64,000 nt of DNA from Siphonodentalium dalli (Eukaryota > Mollusca > Scaphopoda > Gadilida > Siphonodentaliidae), in assembly GCA_032622095.1 (NCBI GenBank), contig CP136069.1, positions 125,013,450 through 125,077,449 on the forward strand. Direction: 5' to 3'. Under the pieces are notes generated by a model that worked only from the letters and a program-made list of their open reading frames with translations, was not told where the DNA came from and made no database searches. The first letter of the stretch is position 1, and each line of letters opens with the position of its first letter. Position numbers and translations under genes: made by a program. Positions 22,351-35,900 of this stretch are shown piece after piece.

Positions 22351-24748
22351 AAAGGTACTCAATCCGAATTAACGCTAGCAAACTTACTGTTTCCTTGGCT
22401 TCAGGTGTAAAAATTATTTGATTCGAGTCGAGGAACCCATCCATCAAATCTAGGAGTGATCAGATCGATGTTTGAAATATATATTTTTTTTAATTTGAGG
22501 TGTCCCAGTAGGCTGTCGAGGAGAAGAACTTATCTGATCAGATAGCGGATGAAGATCGATAACTTTAAAATCCAGTGGCTTTTTTGTGTCACTCGGCAAA
22601 ATTTGGTTGAATAAAACGTTGATAAATAAGAGGTTTTGGGCAATTTTATACTATAGTTGACTGTGGTTAGCATTATTTTATACTATAGTTGACTGTGGTT
22701 AGCATTATTTTTGGGCAATTAATCGATTCTGATAACTGAAGCGGCATTTCAAAAAATATTGTTGTTGTTGGAATCTGATGATATGGGGACCGTCAAATCG
22801 GATTGAGTACTGTACAATATATTCCGGCTGGTTATTCATCCTTGCAAAATATATTCCAAACTCATGACAGCATGAAATTATCATCAGCCATTTTGACAGT
22901 CGGGGTGAAAGTTCATTTGCTTTGACAGGCCAGCTGATCGAGCAAGAAACTAGGAGAAAAACTACAAAAAGAAAAGAAAAGATGGGACTTCACGCCGAAG
23001 ATTGTGATTAATGATTAATAATACTTTTGAAACTAATGAATCGTTGATTGAATGACAATAATTATTTACATGTACTCAAAAACAAATTTCAAAAGTAAAA
23101 ATATACTAAAAATTGTAAAAATTACAGAACTGAGAATATAGTCTTATAATATAGACCCATTCAATATATAAACAGGTCTTGTGAACCACTGATCGATCTG
23201 TAATAGCCAGATTTTCAATAGTCAAGAAATTTAGAGTTCCCTGCTGTGAGCACTGTGCCAGGAACACTGATTACTCTATTTTAGCCTGATATTGGGCTAT
23301 AATCAGGTCAGGGAGAACCCAAAATCGATGTACCGGTACTAAACCTCGAATTGTATTAAAAACCTCGATCGAGGTTCTTCGAGACCATGTGACCACTGGT
23401 CAAAACATACACCCATGATATAAGGGGAAACACTCTAAACCAAATATGATACTAATGGAAGTAATAAAGTGATATAGGCTACGGAAGTGTGGAGTATTTC
23501 ACAGTGTTTCATCTTACACCTATGGGAGGCCAAATTCACATTTAATAATTAATTGTGCTTGAGTGCAATCAAGCACAATTAATTATTAAATGTGAATTTG
23601 GCCTCCCATACATGTACAATGTAGGTGTAAGATAAAATACTACACACTATATCACCAGTGGTCACATCACTGTTCTCGAAGAACCTCGATCGAGGTTGTT
23701 TACACAAATCGAGGTTTACTAGTAGCAGTACATCAATTTTGGGTTCTCCCTGACCTGATAATTTATAGAATATTCTATATATATAGTCTTATAGATAATA
23801 GATCAATTTGTGGTTCACTCAGACATATTAAACTTTTAAATTTATAATAGTCAGACCAGGCTGAAAACCCGATGTTCCCCAACCATTAAACCACATTTTG
23901 ACAACTTGAATTTGATTCGGAAGATGATCCGGCATCTACATGTTTTTTTCGTCGCTGTAAAATATAGGCTGTAAATTAATTTTACGATCAAATATCGGCA
24001 GCATGAGAGTTGCCACCAGTAATTATACTGTGTAATAAACAGTATGTGTACACCATATAGTGCCTTACACCATTATAGCACAGGGGTGTGTTGTTAAAAG
24101 GATTAAATTGTAAATTAAAAAAAATATTATTTTTAAACCAAGCACGCCACTTCAGTATACATACATACACAGGAACATATCCAGGCCGTTTTTCATACCA
24201 TTTACCGGTTTGGGCGCTCAAATATTTTTTCAATTTTTTTCAATTTAGGTCCCAATTCATATCATAACAAAATACAAAACATTTATATTTTTATATATAT
24301 TGACATAAGACATTTAAGTTTACAAAAAGATTTAAGTTTAACAGTTGGAATCATACTGTAAAGTCTGTTCAAATGGCTAGCATCAGATATCGATATTTGA
24401 AGTTTCGTTATTTCTATTCTTTCTGTCCCAGAACACAGTCAAAATTGCGTTATTATTACCACTTGATTTTAGAGTTATCCATCCTTGTCTGTTTGAATAG
24501 TGTTTTGGTGTACACATCTCGAGCAGATTACGAAGTTAAGGGCAATTATTAGTACTCATCTCGAGAAAATAACAAATTTCAAAAATCAATATCTAATAAC
24601 TCTGAGCTTTGTTTGATGGGTTCATCGACTCAAATCAAATATTTTTTACCCCCAAAGCCAAAGAAATAGAAATATAGGACCCTCTGATCGGATTGTTGTT
24701 GTTGGAATCTGTTGAGATGGGGACGCTCTGATCGGATTGAGTACCTTT
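22351..24748. mobile_element. About 2.4-kb element with inverted ends AAAGGTACTCAATCCGA
   Basis: The left end AAAGGTACTCAATCCGA is matched by TCGGATTGAGTACCTTT at the right end. The inverted similarity continues inward for over 100 bp (TTGAGTCGAGGAACCCATC versus its complement near 24620-24640). The interior holds a long foldback (23280-23770) and a 33-bp duplication near 22650. No transposase frame is visible, so it is probably non-autonomous. A diverged relative of its end lies near 38520-38640. Confidence 0.45.
23280..23770. mobile_element. Long foldback element nested in the 2.4-kb element
   Basis: The outer arms are TCAGGTCAGGGAGAACCCAA and its complement near 23735-23755. Inner arms carry AACCTCGATCGAGGTTCTTC. 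The centre (23530-23610) is a near-perfect palindrome around CAATTAATTATTAAATGTG. It is a typical foldback MITE without coding capacity. Confidence 0.6.
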
Positions 24749-25350
24749 AATACTAATAGTAATTACTAACTTAATAGACATTGTTTCTGTACCGGTACTA
24801 GTATATTATGTATGTGTTTCTCACTTGAATTTTATAAAATAACATATATGAATTAGAGTGATTATAATAGTAACTCTCATTTCAAGCAGGATCGATAAGC
24901 ATAATTTATTGAACCAAAAGATATCTGACAATAACTTATAGGCATTTCCAATCCATATAACATATATAAAAAAATTCCAAAGTTATGCTTGAGAAACTTG
25001 ATCAAATTGACCTCTCAGTAAAATTCAAAATAATGACTCAAAGAGCCCTAGATTAGCTCTAAATGCAATGGATTTTTAAAAAATTCCAGGGGGAGAACCC
25101 CCCACCATCAGCAGGGGGTCACCCCACTCCAGAACCTCCTTCCTCTCAGACCTTCGGCATATCATTGCCCAAAATCAGGTGTCCCCAAAAAAATTCCTGG
25201 ATCTTTCACTGTTCATATGCGAGGCGACCTATGGTCGACTCGCATATATAAGAGAATGCATTGGCACAGGGTAAAAAAATTTGATATGGCGGGTCACATA
25301 TGTACATACATGTACCAGTATGTACAGAAACTCAAATCTTCTGCAGTTTT
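24749..25350. other. No gene seen; one palindrome fragment
   Basis: AT-rich sequence. Near 25212-25271 a palindrome (ATATGCGAGGCGACCTATGG, then TCGACTCGCATATATAAGAG) matches the interior of the TTAA-flanked MITEs found later in the window. Confidence 0.45.
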
Positions 25351-25352
25351 TA

Positions 25353-26250
25353 GCTCACCTGAGACAAAGTCTCCGGGGGAGCTATAGTCATCACTCCTCG
25401 TCCGTCGTCCGTCCGTCTGTCGAGCCGTCTGTCCGTGTTTACTAATGACTACTTATGTGGCTAAGATTGTGTAAAATGGATATTTATGTGCATAACTTCC
25501 GTTGCGTGGCTAGCCACGTAACAGATTTCAGATGGACGTTCTAAAATGATCTATTTGTCCTAATCAGCTTATTTAATTTTGTAGTCACTCAAAATTTGGA
25601 AAAAAAAATCCATCGATTTAGACATCCATGACCCGTCAATAGGAGATGTCGGACACTGACAAGACATTTATGTGGCTAGCCACCCAATCACGGACCTGTC
25701 AGTTTCTCCTATTCCACTGTCCCAGTTGCTGTGAGCAAGTTTTGAGTTTTAATCAGCTTCTTCTGCTATAATTCCAACGTGTTATGAATCCATAATCTGG
25801 AGTTTTATCACTATCTACTACTTGATAGCCACTTAAAATTTTATGGCTACTTGAGAAGCCACATAAAAACTAAAGCCACATTACCATTTCTAGCCACATA
25901 GGTCGAAGCCACATATCTACCCATTTGTTGGTATGTCCGTCTGTCTGTCCGTCAACTTTTTTAAAAACATCTTCTCCTCTGAAACCATCATACCGAATTG
26001 GTTCATATTTGGTGTGGATGTTCCCTAGGTGACTCTCATTCAGATTTGTTCAAATGAGGTCACCAAGTCAAATAGTTTTGATGTCAGGACCATAACTATT
26101 TTTCCACATAGTAATTCTTAAAACGACTTCTTTTCTGAAGTTGTCGGGCCGAATGGGTTCATATTTGGTATGAGGGTACCTTGGGTGACTGTGGTTCAGA
26201 TTTGTTCAAATGAGGTCACTGGGTCAAATGTGGGTGGGGCTATGGACATA
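25353..26250. repeat. AGCTCACCTGAG / GTCCGTCTGTCCG dispersed repeat
   Basis: It starts TTAGCTCACCTGAGACAAAG and continues with GTCCGTCTGTCG-type runs (25390-25436 and 25940-25960), followed by GGTTCATATTTGGT(A/G)TG units. The part at 25440-25930 repeats GGCTAGCCAC palindromes. I associate such repeats with mollusc genomes. There is no coding. Confidence 0.5.
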
Positions 26251-26400
26251 AATCTGAATTTTTTTTTTAATTTAACTTATTGCTCAATTTAACCAAAAAA
26301 AATAAATATATATATATATATATTTTATTTTTAATAAATAATTTTTTTTTTATTAAATAAAATATTTTATTTTTAAATAAAATAAAAAAAACTCATTAAA
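26250..26400. repeat. A/T low-complexity tract
   Basis: About 150 bp made almost only of A and T, including (TA)n and AATAAATAAT strings. Nothing else is seen here. Confidence 0.7.
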
Positions 26401-26806
26401 ATTTTGAAGAACCTATGACATTACATCTTTGGGAGGGGAGGGGAGGTACCTCTAGTCACTCCACTATATTTGGTTGAAATCAGGGGTTTGGGAGAAATCA
26501 GGAACAGACAGATGTACAGAAATGTTCAGTAAATGACTTTAAATCCTTGTATTCTCTACTACAGCAAGCCACCCATGTGCTCTGATGGATACATGTTTAT
26601 ACAACTGGCAGATGGGTAGATAACATCTGCTGTGCCATAGTGCTTTCCATCCCCAGAGAGTGTAATTCATGTCATTTGTAATTTAACTGAGATTAATGGT
26701 GTTATCAATGAAGCACCCTTGTTGTTTACATTATCACTCAGTGGTCATTAAAATCAGATTAATTTCATTTTCTCCAAGTTTGAATTAAGAGTGTCTGGCA
26801 TTTGTA

Positions 26807-28000
26807 GAATGAGGTTCCCAGAGGGTGAATTTAGGGGGTTGCTCCACACAGCAGGCTAGCATAACCAAATACACCCTCTGAGACCTTATTCTGCTTAGGC
26901 CTCATCTTCTGGGAAGTATCTAGAGTCTCAAGATCTCATTCTGCTTAGGCCTCATCTTCTGTGAAGTATCTATAGTATCAAATTTACATTGTTGTTAGTT
27001 AAATTTCCCTTCTAGGAAGTTTATATATCCCCTAATTTGCAGAAGATAAAATTCATGATTGAGGTGCCCAATGGGTGAACATCACCAACTTAAACTGGGG
27101 AACTTCAATCTTATTCTAGGTCTTCCATAGCAGTTGAGGGCCTTATCAGAATGAGGTCCCCAGAGGGTGAATTTAGTGATACTAGCCCGTTGTGCAGGAT
27201 AGCATCACTAAATTCACCCTCTGGGGACCTCATTCTGCAAATAACAGACAGACTATTTCAAGGCTTGATTGTATAATACATTGTGTTGCTTGAGGCCAGA
27301 CGTGCACAATGTAGGAACAGACATGCTTTTAGTGATGCTATCCCACACAGCGGGCTAGCATCACCAAATTCACCATCTGGAGACCTCATTCTGCTTAGGC
27401 CTCATCTTCTGGGAAGTATCTATAGTATCAAATTTACATTGTTGTTAGTTAAATTTCCCTTCTAGGAAGTTTCTATATCCCCTAATTTGCAGAAGATAAA
27501 ATTCATAATTGAGGGGCCCAATGGGTGAAGATCACCAACTTCAACTGGGGAAATTCAATTTTATTCTAGATCTTCCATAGCAGTTGAGGGCCTTATCAGA
27601 ATGAGGTCCCCAGAGGGTGAATTTAGCGTCACTAAATTCACCCTCTGGGGACCTCATTCTGCAAATGACAGACACACTATCACACTATTTCAAGGCTTGA
27701 TTGTATAATACATTGTGTTGCTTGAGGCCAGGCATGCACAATGTAGAAACAGACACGCTTTTTGTGATGCTATCCCGCACAGCAGGCTAGCATCACCAAA
27801 TTCACCCTCTGGAGACCTCATTCTGCTTAGGCCTCATCTTCTGGGAAGTATCTATAGTATCAAATTTACATTGTTGTTAGTTAAATTTCCCTTCTAGGAA
27901 GTTTCTATATCCCCTAATTTGCAGAAGATAAAATTCATAAATGAGGTGCCCAATGGGTGAATATCACCAACTTCAACTGGGGAAGTTAATTCTTATCCTT
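26807..28000. repeat. Cluster of GAATGAGGTCCCCAGAGGG palindromes with a 432-bp tandem duplication
   Basis: Palindromic copies lie at 26807-26891, 27149-27235 and 27599-27659, with half copies at about 27331-27393 and 27768-27823. Each full copy folds on itself through GAATTTAGTGATGCTAGCCC and its complement. The surrounding segment (CTTGAGGCCAGRCRTGCACA through CACTTCAACTGGGG) is repeated with a 432-bp period. Short open frames inside are copies of the repeat and not genes. Confidence 0.65.
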
Positions 28001-28323
28001 TGTGAAAATGGGATCACAAAGTCAAATAAGGCCAGAGCAAGAGACTTAACTATTTCACTACATAGTAATTCTTAAAATATGTTTGCAAGATCTAGTTGGC
28101 TTATATAGAATGGAATGTTCTTCCTTGACTGCAATGCAGATTTTTTTTAATGGGGTCACCTGGTCAAATAGGGGCCAAGCGAAGGACAGTTTCCCTCTTA
28201 ATATGCTTCCTTCACAAGGACCATCAGGTCTATTTTACTGATATTTATGATATGTATGAAGGGTTCTTTGGTGTCTGGGATTCAAATTTATTCAGATGGG
28301 GTCACCAGGTTAAATAGGGTGGG

Positions 28324-28406
28324 AGAATTACTATAGAGACATATAGTTATGTCCCTGGTCCCACCGTGGGACCAGGGACATAACTATATGTCTCTATAGT
28401 AATTCT
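28324..28406. repeat. Perfect 41-bp-arm palindrome with 1-nt centre
   Basis: An uninterrupted inverted repeat: 41 bases starting AGAATTACTATAGAGACATA, one central C, then the exact complement ending TAATTCT. No mismatch was found. The lack of decay suggests a recent foldback event or MITE, or an assembly or template-switch artefact. Confidence 0.85.
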
Positions 28407-29159
28407 TAAAATGTCTTCTCAAGAGAGTTTGGACTATTTAGCTTTAATACATATAGTATGGAGGAATCAGGAGGATCCTTTAGTGACTGAGATTCAGATT
28501 TGTTAAAATGAGATCAACCTGTCAAGAAATGGCAGGCTATGGCCCAGTATGGGGAGTTAACACTTTTGTGTCCAATAAAATCATCGAAATACCAAATTCA
28601 TTAAAACATCTACCATGGAACCACCTGACTGATTGGTCTGACATACATGTATTGTGTTTTGGGTCCATGGATAATTGGGCTTCAAACATGTTTAAATGGT
28701 TTTAGAAAAAGGCGCTTGTGAGATTGGAAATTTCCAACAATTGAGAAAGTTTGAGGTGTCGGTTGTGAAATTCCAACCTAAGACTTGGGAGTCTGGAGCC
28801 CGGTCGGGAGGGGACTTGTTGAGCTGGAGGAGGGGGATGATCAGTAGTGTACAGTTGGCAATTTCAAGGTGGATTTTCACCAAGCTACATACTTGAAGTC
28901 TCTCTAGCCACATATCCTGTTTAAATCTACTTCTTTTAAAGTGATTATGAAAAGTGCTGACTGTTTTGGTCTCCAGAGTCCCAGTCTTATCAGTCTTTGC
29001 AGTCTGGTGAGCGACCCCACAGTCATTGACTGTCTTGTTAAAGTGGGTGCTCGGTTTTAAAATTATATATTTTTAATTTATATTTTACTTGTTTTAACAA
29101 CACGCCCCCTGCATGGGCACCATAGATTTAATCAGGTTAAAATAGACTGATCACTGTCT

Positions 29160-30060
29160 TTCACAGCCAGCATGCATCTTGGATAAGGGGAGTCACTGTT
29201 GGAAATTGGAATGTAGATGGGAACGAGTCGTTTTTGGGTTCTTCGGACAAACAACATGGCCGCCAGTGGCCATCTTGGATTTCAAAATTCAATCCATTAG
29301 CACGGGCTACAGGTCGTACCTTTGGTCTGATCATCATGAAATTTGTCATGAATGTTAACATTGACATGTAGATGGGAACGAGTAATTTTGGGGTCATTCG
29401 GCCCAAAAACATGGCCGCCGGCAGTCATCTTAGATTTACTCTTTGCATGACTAAATTCTTTGGCACGGCCTACAGGTCGTACCTTTGGTCGGATCATCAT
29501 AAAATGTGTCATGGATGTTAACAATGACATGTAGATGGGAATGAGTAATTTTGGGGTCATTCGGCAAAAAAACATGGCCGCCGGCAGTCATCTTAGATTT
29601 ACTCTTTGTATGACTAAATCCTTTAGCACGGGCTACAGGTCGTACCTTTAGTCTGATCATCATGAAATTTGTCATGGCTGTTGAAATTGGAATGTAGATG
29701 GGATCGAGTCATTTTCGGGTCATTCGGACAAACAACATGGCTGCCAGTGGCCATCTTGGATTTCAAAATTCAATCCATTAGCACGGGCTACAGGTCGTAC
29801 CTTTGGTCTGATCATCATGAAATTTGTCATGAATGTTGACATTGTCATGTAGATGGGAACGAGTAATTTTGGGGTTATTCGGCAAAAAACATGGCCCCCA
29901 GCAGCCATTTTGGATTTCAAAATTCAATCCGTTGGCACGGGCTACAGGTCATACTGCTCGTCTGATCATCATGAAATTTATCATGGATGTTAATATTGAC
30001 ATGTAGATGGGAACGAGTCATTTTGGGGTCATTCGGCCAAAAAAAATGGCCACCAGAACT
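29160..30060. repeat. Satellite-like array, 154-163 bp units
   Basis: Units are marked by CTACAGGTCGTACCTTTGGT cores near 29308, 29471, 29634, 29789 and 29943. Each carries GATCATCATGAAATTTGTCA and CAAAAACATGGCCGCC. Minus-strand open frames recur once per unit and are by-products of the repeat. Confidence 0.75.
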
Positions 30061-30670
30061 TGCAGGCCTTTAGATTAGGCTAATTTGGGGACATTTTGGG
30101 GACCGAGGTGGTGGGTTTGCGAGGGGGGTGGGGGTACTCCCTTGTGACTATTGGGGGTATGGGGCTTTTTTTTTACAGTAAGTCTAAAATGGGGGCTGTC
30201 TGGTTGTTTCTGAAGCATATGAAAGGTGAAAGAAATGAACCAATGGCTCCCATATCATTTCCTGGCAACTTTGGCTTATATCAGAATTCAGCAAGTTATG
30301 TTACCCTTATATTTTCAAGTTTTGTAGGTCACAATTTATTGACCACTTGGGAATATTGGATCATTTGACATCAACAAAGCCATTTTATAGATGTATGGTG
30401 CTTGAAAGTTCACCAAGCAGTCCACCAACACACTGATCATGGGTATTTCCAATTAAAAATTAATTTAATCTAACTACATACTGTGTATGTGAACCTGAAA
30501 CAAGTTAGAAAGTTGATTTGATGTGGTCAAATGAAGCAATATACACACACAAACAGGTCATAAAAAGGGTGATTTTGCGGTGACATTTTGTCAAATGTGC
30601 TTTCTAATTTGGGGACATTTCTATAATTTGGGGACATCGGTAAACGCTGTGAGTTGTGGGGAATATTAAG
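30061..30670. other. No gene seen
   Basis: Single-copy-looking sequence with a G-rich start (30085-30170) and three TTTGGGGACATTT-type phrases. No splice-bounded coding frame was found. Confidence 0.4.
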
Positions 30671-31140
30671 GCCTGGCCAGAAGCCATCTTGGATTTAACT
30701 CTTTGCATGACTAAATCCTTTGGCGCGGCCTACAGGTCGTAGCTTTGGTCAGATCTTCATGAAATTTGTTACGGATGTTAACAATGACATGTAGATTGGA
30801 ATTATTCATTTTTGAGGTCATTTGGCCAAAAAACATGGCTGCCAGCAGCCATCTTGGATTTTACTCTTTGCATGACTAAATCCTTTGACACAGGCTACAG
30901 GTCGTATCATTTGTCAGATCATCATGAAATTTGTACTGGATGTTAATAATGACATGTAAATAGGAACGAGTCTTTTTGGGGTTATTTGGCAAAAAAACAT
31001 GGCTGCGAGCGACCATCTTAGATTTTACTCTTTGCATAACTAGGCCTTTCAACTTTCCACATTCCTAATCACTCCATTGACTTTAACACATGAAATTATT
31101 CCCTTTCCAAGTTGAGCTACAGTGTCATTGACGCTTTCAT
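30670..31140. repeat. Further degenerate satellite units
   Basis: CTACAGGTCGTA cores at about 30731 and 30895 show this is the same family as the array at 29160-30060. It runs into the CAACTTTCCACATTCCTAAT segment shared with about 11700 and 56050. Confidence 0.6.
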
Positions 31141-32578
31141 TAATAGCCCTGATTTGGCTACATATGTATTATAGATCGATCGTGGATTACTTGGCATTAT
31201 AGATAGCAAGTCCTTGTCAAAACAACTTCAAAAGTAATGTCTTCTAATAGAAATAACATTAAGGCGATGGTAATTAATGTCTGCTTTTTGTAAAATTTCT
31301 AATGCAAATCATGAAATTGTCAGATTATGGCACGATGTAGGATCATATGCATACATTATAATTTTTATGATTAAAGTTGGTACAAACTGTAAAATATATG
31401 CTATAATTAATATGAAATGTGCGTCACACACTGTGGAGCACAGGCGTCCTTCTTTGGGCATTTGCACAGCGAAATCACCAGATCCAACCACTATAAAATT
31501 CACACCACTGCACTCACCGATAGCCAGTTACTTGCCAAGGAGAATTAATTCACATAAAAAACTTAGTCCATAGCAAGAAAGAAGGAAAGAACTTAGAAGG
31601 CACCTTAAATTATCATCCACCCAAACGATGCAAACTTGATGTGTACATTTTATAATATTTACAGACCAAGAGAATTCTGTCCCTCGTGAGTTTGGATTAT
31701 CCTGTCTCGAGATTGGCTTCATCAGATCGGGTGTTCTTGCCTATTCAAATGCTTCTAGGTCAGTGCACTGCATGATGATGATTCCTCTGGATGACAAAAT
31801 GACCGGAATTTTTTGACAAAAATGGTGGATTTGTTTACGTGAAACGCAACTTATTTCGGAGCCATGAATTATTTTTAGTTCACAAATTCCACTGCTCCTT
31901 GGCTCTTATGTGAGTATATATATATTGGGACGGACATTGGTAATTTTTTTAATCTCATAAGTGCATCCAATTTCCTGTTATAAATGTCATAACATTGTCA
32001 AAATTGTTATGCTTGGCAATGGACCGTAGCTCATTTTCAGTAAGAGCCAGTCTTACTAAGTGGACAAAATGGTTGTACCTTGTGTGTCAAATGAGAATAA
32101 TTTAAAGGTAGTGATGTTATGTTAGAAGCCTTGATGGTGAGAAGAAATAAAACATTTGTCGCGATTTGCGAAACTTGACTTTCGCCTTAACAATCAATGA
32201 AATATAAAATAAATGGTTTAAAATAGGTTGGGAAGCTTGTTTGCATGTGCACTTATATCTCATTTTAGAGTAATTAACTTATATCATGGATTTGGTTGCT
32301 CTGTCAAAGGCAGCGCAACTGAATCAGGCAACACTCTTGTTGTAAGAATTAAAGAAATCAAGTAATTTATTTGCGTTTTAAAATATGAATATTACATTTC
32401 AAAGAAAATATGAAGAAAAAAATGTGAATAGGACATAAAATATTTAATCAAAACATGGGACAACCAGACCTGGAAAATAAGGACAACCCGACCCAAAATA
32501 TGCCTGGGGTGGGTTGTCCCTGGGGTGGGTGTATGGTCCCTGGGGTGGGTGGTCCTGCTTCCCACTCCTACAGTACTG
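31141..32578. other. No supported gene; possible site of the missing 5' MFSD1 exon
   Basis: AT-rich sequence upstream of the first recognised transporter exon. I looked for an N-terminal exon ending at a GT donor in the right phase and found none that I can defend. A short G-rich repeat (CCTGGGGTGGGT) occurs at 32503-32552. Confidence 0.35.
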
Positions 32579-32753
32579 CCCTAAATAATCGACTCCTTAA
32601 CCACAGCAGAATTGTGGGTAATTTTTCAGGATTTAGTCGGAAATATGGCTTGTTGCCATTCATTGGAAAGCTCTCATATTTCCAACTAAATCCTGAAAAA
32701 TTACCCATAATTCTGCTGTGGTTAAGGAGTCAATTATTTAGGGCATTACTGTA
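32579..32753. mobile_element. Mariner-type MITE, TA-flanked foldback
   Basis: The ends TACAGTACTGCCCTAAATAA and TTATTTAGGGCATTACTGTA are inverted, and the arms are about 75 bp (TCCTTAACCACAGCAGAATT). A TA dinucleotide at each end and the CAGTA start fit the Tc1/mariner group. It ends 81 bp before the exon at 32835. A truncated copy lies at about 33990-34105. Confidence 0.65.
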
Positions 32754-32834
32754 TGTTGCCCTAGATTCATCACCATAGCAAGTTACCAGAATGTGTACCA
32801 TACAGTACATGGATTCATTGTTCTTTACTTTTAG

Positions 32835-32935
32835 GTGGTTACCGATTCCTGGTATTGTTCTTCAACTGCATGCTAACATTTGGATCATATTTTTGCTTTG
32901 ACATGCCAAGTGTTCTACAAGATCAGTTCACAACT
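32835..32935 (+). CDS. MFSD1: MFSD1-like exon: TM1
   Basis: The acceptor CTTTACTTTTAG precedes it and the donor GTAAGT follows. Two bases complete a codon from a missing exon; then 33 codons from GYRFLVLFF to LQDQFTT encode TM1 with the family's GSYFCFD turn. It ends in phase 0. Confidence 0.9.
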
Positions 32936-35900
32936 GTAAGTTGTAAATGTGCGACATATTTTATTATACACCCTTTCTTAAGTTTCTTTCCAAATACTGA
33001 TGGATACAAGTAGTTATAATTCCCCTTAGGAGATATTCAGATTAATTAAGTTCAACAAATTGCCTATGTATGGCTGTTGCTGAATTTATTTTCTGAACAT
33101 TTCCACCAATGAATAGGAGTCCTTCTGCACTTGTAATATCTTTTCGTCTGTTTGTCAACTGCTTAAGTTTCCTAAACATCCCTCCACAGTCCAGGTAAAT
33201 AACAGTCCATTCCAATTCATATTTTTATAATGGGAAATTCCATTTAGTAAAGAGTAAGAACACCATTATAATCAGTAAATATACTTTAAATATGATGTTG
33301 AAACATATGATTACTGGCATGTGAGAGAGAAGTCACTCTGCCTGGGACAAATTAGGGAGAAGAGCCTCATTTTAGTGAGAAGATATACGTCTCCCAGGTT
33401 TCTGTAACAACCAACTTTGGATCTCTGGATCTCTGTCGTCGTAGTTAATGTTTGATCATTGGTATGCTCATGAGGCAGCATGAAGGGAACAATATCCACA
33501 TGTAGATGATGCCATGAATCTCTACTCTGGCTAATGCAAGTTGAGATCATATTCCACCAGTACAAAACCTGGGAACTTTTTTGTCAGGGAACCTTATAAA
33601 ATCAAAAAAATAAATATATATATATTTCTAAGTTATTAGCTGTTCCTTAATAATATACTTCACTTTACATAAAGGTCCTGACTCAAAATTTCCTGATTTA
33701 AGTGTGACTTTGTGAGCGATTTTTTTTTTGATCCTGTGTAAATAATTTGATGTTTATTGCGATATCGGCTCACAAATCACAGAAAATCATGCAATTTCCA
33801 GTTGGGACCTGTACGTACAGTGAAGTACATTATCTAGGAACAGGTATTTAACTAAGAAATAATCAGTATTTTTCGACTTTATAAGGTTCCCTTCTAAACT
33901 TCAAGAAGTTCCCAGGTTTTGTATGGGTGGAATATAATCTCAACGGGTGTTAGCCAGAGTAGAGCTTCATGTCATGATCTAATCACATGTACAGTAATGC
34001 CCAAAGTAATTGACCACTTAACCACAGCAGAATTATGGGTAATTTTTCAGGATTTAGTCGGAAATATGGCTTGTTGCCATTCATCGGAAAGCTCTCGGCC
34101 ATCATCTTATATTGGATGCGGCCAACACAGGGCTGAATTTCATATGAAATATATTAAACATACAGAACAGCTGTACAGAAAGGTAGATGATGCCATGAAT
34201 CTCTACTCTGTCTAACACTCGTAGAGATTTTTTTCCAACTGTACAGAACCTTGGAACTTTTTGAAGTGTTGACAGGGAACATTATAAAGTCGAAAAAATA
34301 ACTCAGGGGAATATGTTTCTTAGTTAGTATCTGTTCCTTAATAATGTACTTCACTGTTGGGTAATCTCAATATACCAAACCAAACCATAATATTTTCAGA
34401 CTGACAACTGCACAAATACGACTGCTGATAATTGTACTGCGTGTGATGGTTGTTTAGGAATGTCTGATGATGACTACAATCTGCTGTATGCTATTTATGC
34501 TTGGACGTGAGTACAGACAAGATCCATTCTTCCAAACTATATTACTTTAAAGTGATGTGAAACGTAAATTGAACCTCACAATTGAGTTCCCTGCGTTATT
34601 CTGTGGAAAGACTGAATAAAATAACCCCCATACACGAAATGCCCTAACCAGATATCAGTTTGTACTAATTATACGGCCACGTAACTAACTATTTACTTTC
34701 CCTCAATCGGGACGAATAATTCCACTGTAAACGCGAAATAAATACACAAACGAGTTGTCGTGTGCAGTCGCGGAAACACCCGAACACTTCCGACTTGGTC
34801 GGGATTGAGTCGGCTTTCGTTCTCAGAAAATAGCTTCCGTGGAGGGAGGCCGTTTGCTGGAATAGCGTAACATCAGCTTAATAAAACGAAAAACAAGCGG
34901 TATAGTCAATTCGAATGGGAGGGATATAAAAGGAATTATTGCCTGAAATCACCAACGGAAGAACATTGACCGAGTTATGAAAGAATTATAATCAAAGTGG
35001 TCACGATCGAGCAATGAACAACGGTAACAGTTGAAAATGTTACTATTTATAGAAATTTGTAATCGTTGCAGATCGTTGACCGATTTTATGATCGAACTAC
35101 AGCAGGTACAGTCTCGTGCAGAAAGAGTTGTCTTACATGTGTATTTCAAACTGTTTAATTACCTGTGCAATGCTACATGTGTGCCATATTGCTATTCACT
35201 ATTCTAGTACAGACCGTATTTGTTTGGGACAGCGATAGTGATATAGATATCCATATGGAATTATGTTTTCTTCAACTTTTGAGTTTATATAGGCCCAATT
35301 AAATATACCATAAGATGGACTCAATCATTAATTGACAGTTAAAATTGGATGGAAGTAAAGAAGTGGTGTTGTGTATGTGCACTAAGTAAGCGCAATTGCT
35401 TTATGCTTAAGCGCAAATATTTGTATGCAAATAAATAATAAATGTAAAAAAGACTCCCATGTGATTTGCTCTAAACTCAAATTAACTCAGGCCATAAAAC
35501 ATTACTCAAACATAGGTGAGGACTCCACCCAGATCCCATACTAAGATGGATGTTCAGACTGAGGAAACCAGTTGGAGATAGGTACATGTATTTGCTTAAG
35601 CATAATTCATTTCAATAGTTGCGCTTAACCGTAATTCATATACACCCCCATTGAACTCCACATACTCAAGCTGAAATGGATGCAACCACATTACTAATGC
35701 CAGTAAGTTAACATACATCAGATTATACAAATATACATATAAGGTAAGACAGCCGATGAAATTATTGCTTTTAATATAATTCCAATGTATTATGATAACG
35801 CATAAGTCAATTATGCTTAAGCGTAAATGATTACATTAAGCGTAACTGATTTACGCTTAAATGCAATTAGTTAATATAAAATGTGAAAATGAATCATTTG

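Noticed and set aside
29161-29920. Repeated minus-strand frames containing HDDQTKGTTC-like text
   Set aside because: They recur once per satellite unit and are a by-product of the repeat.
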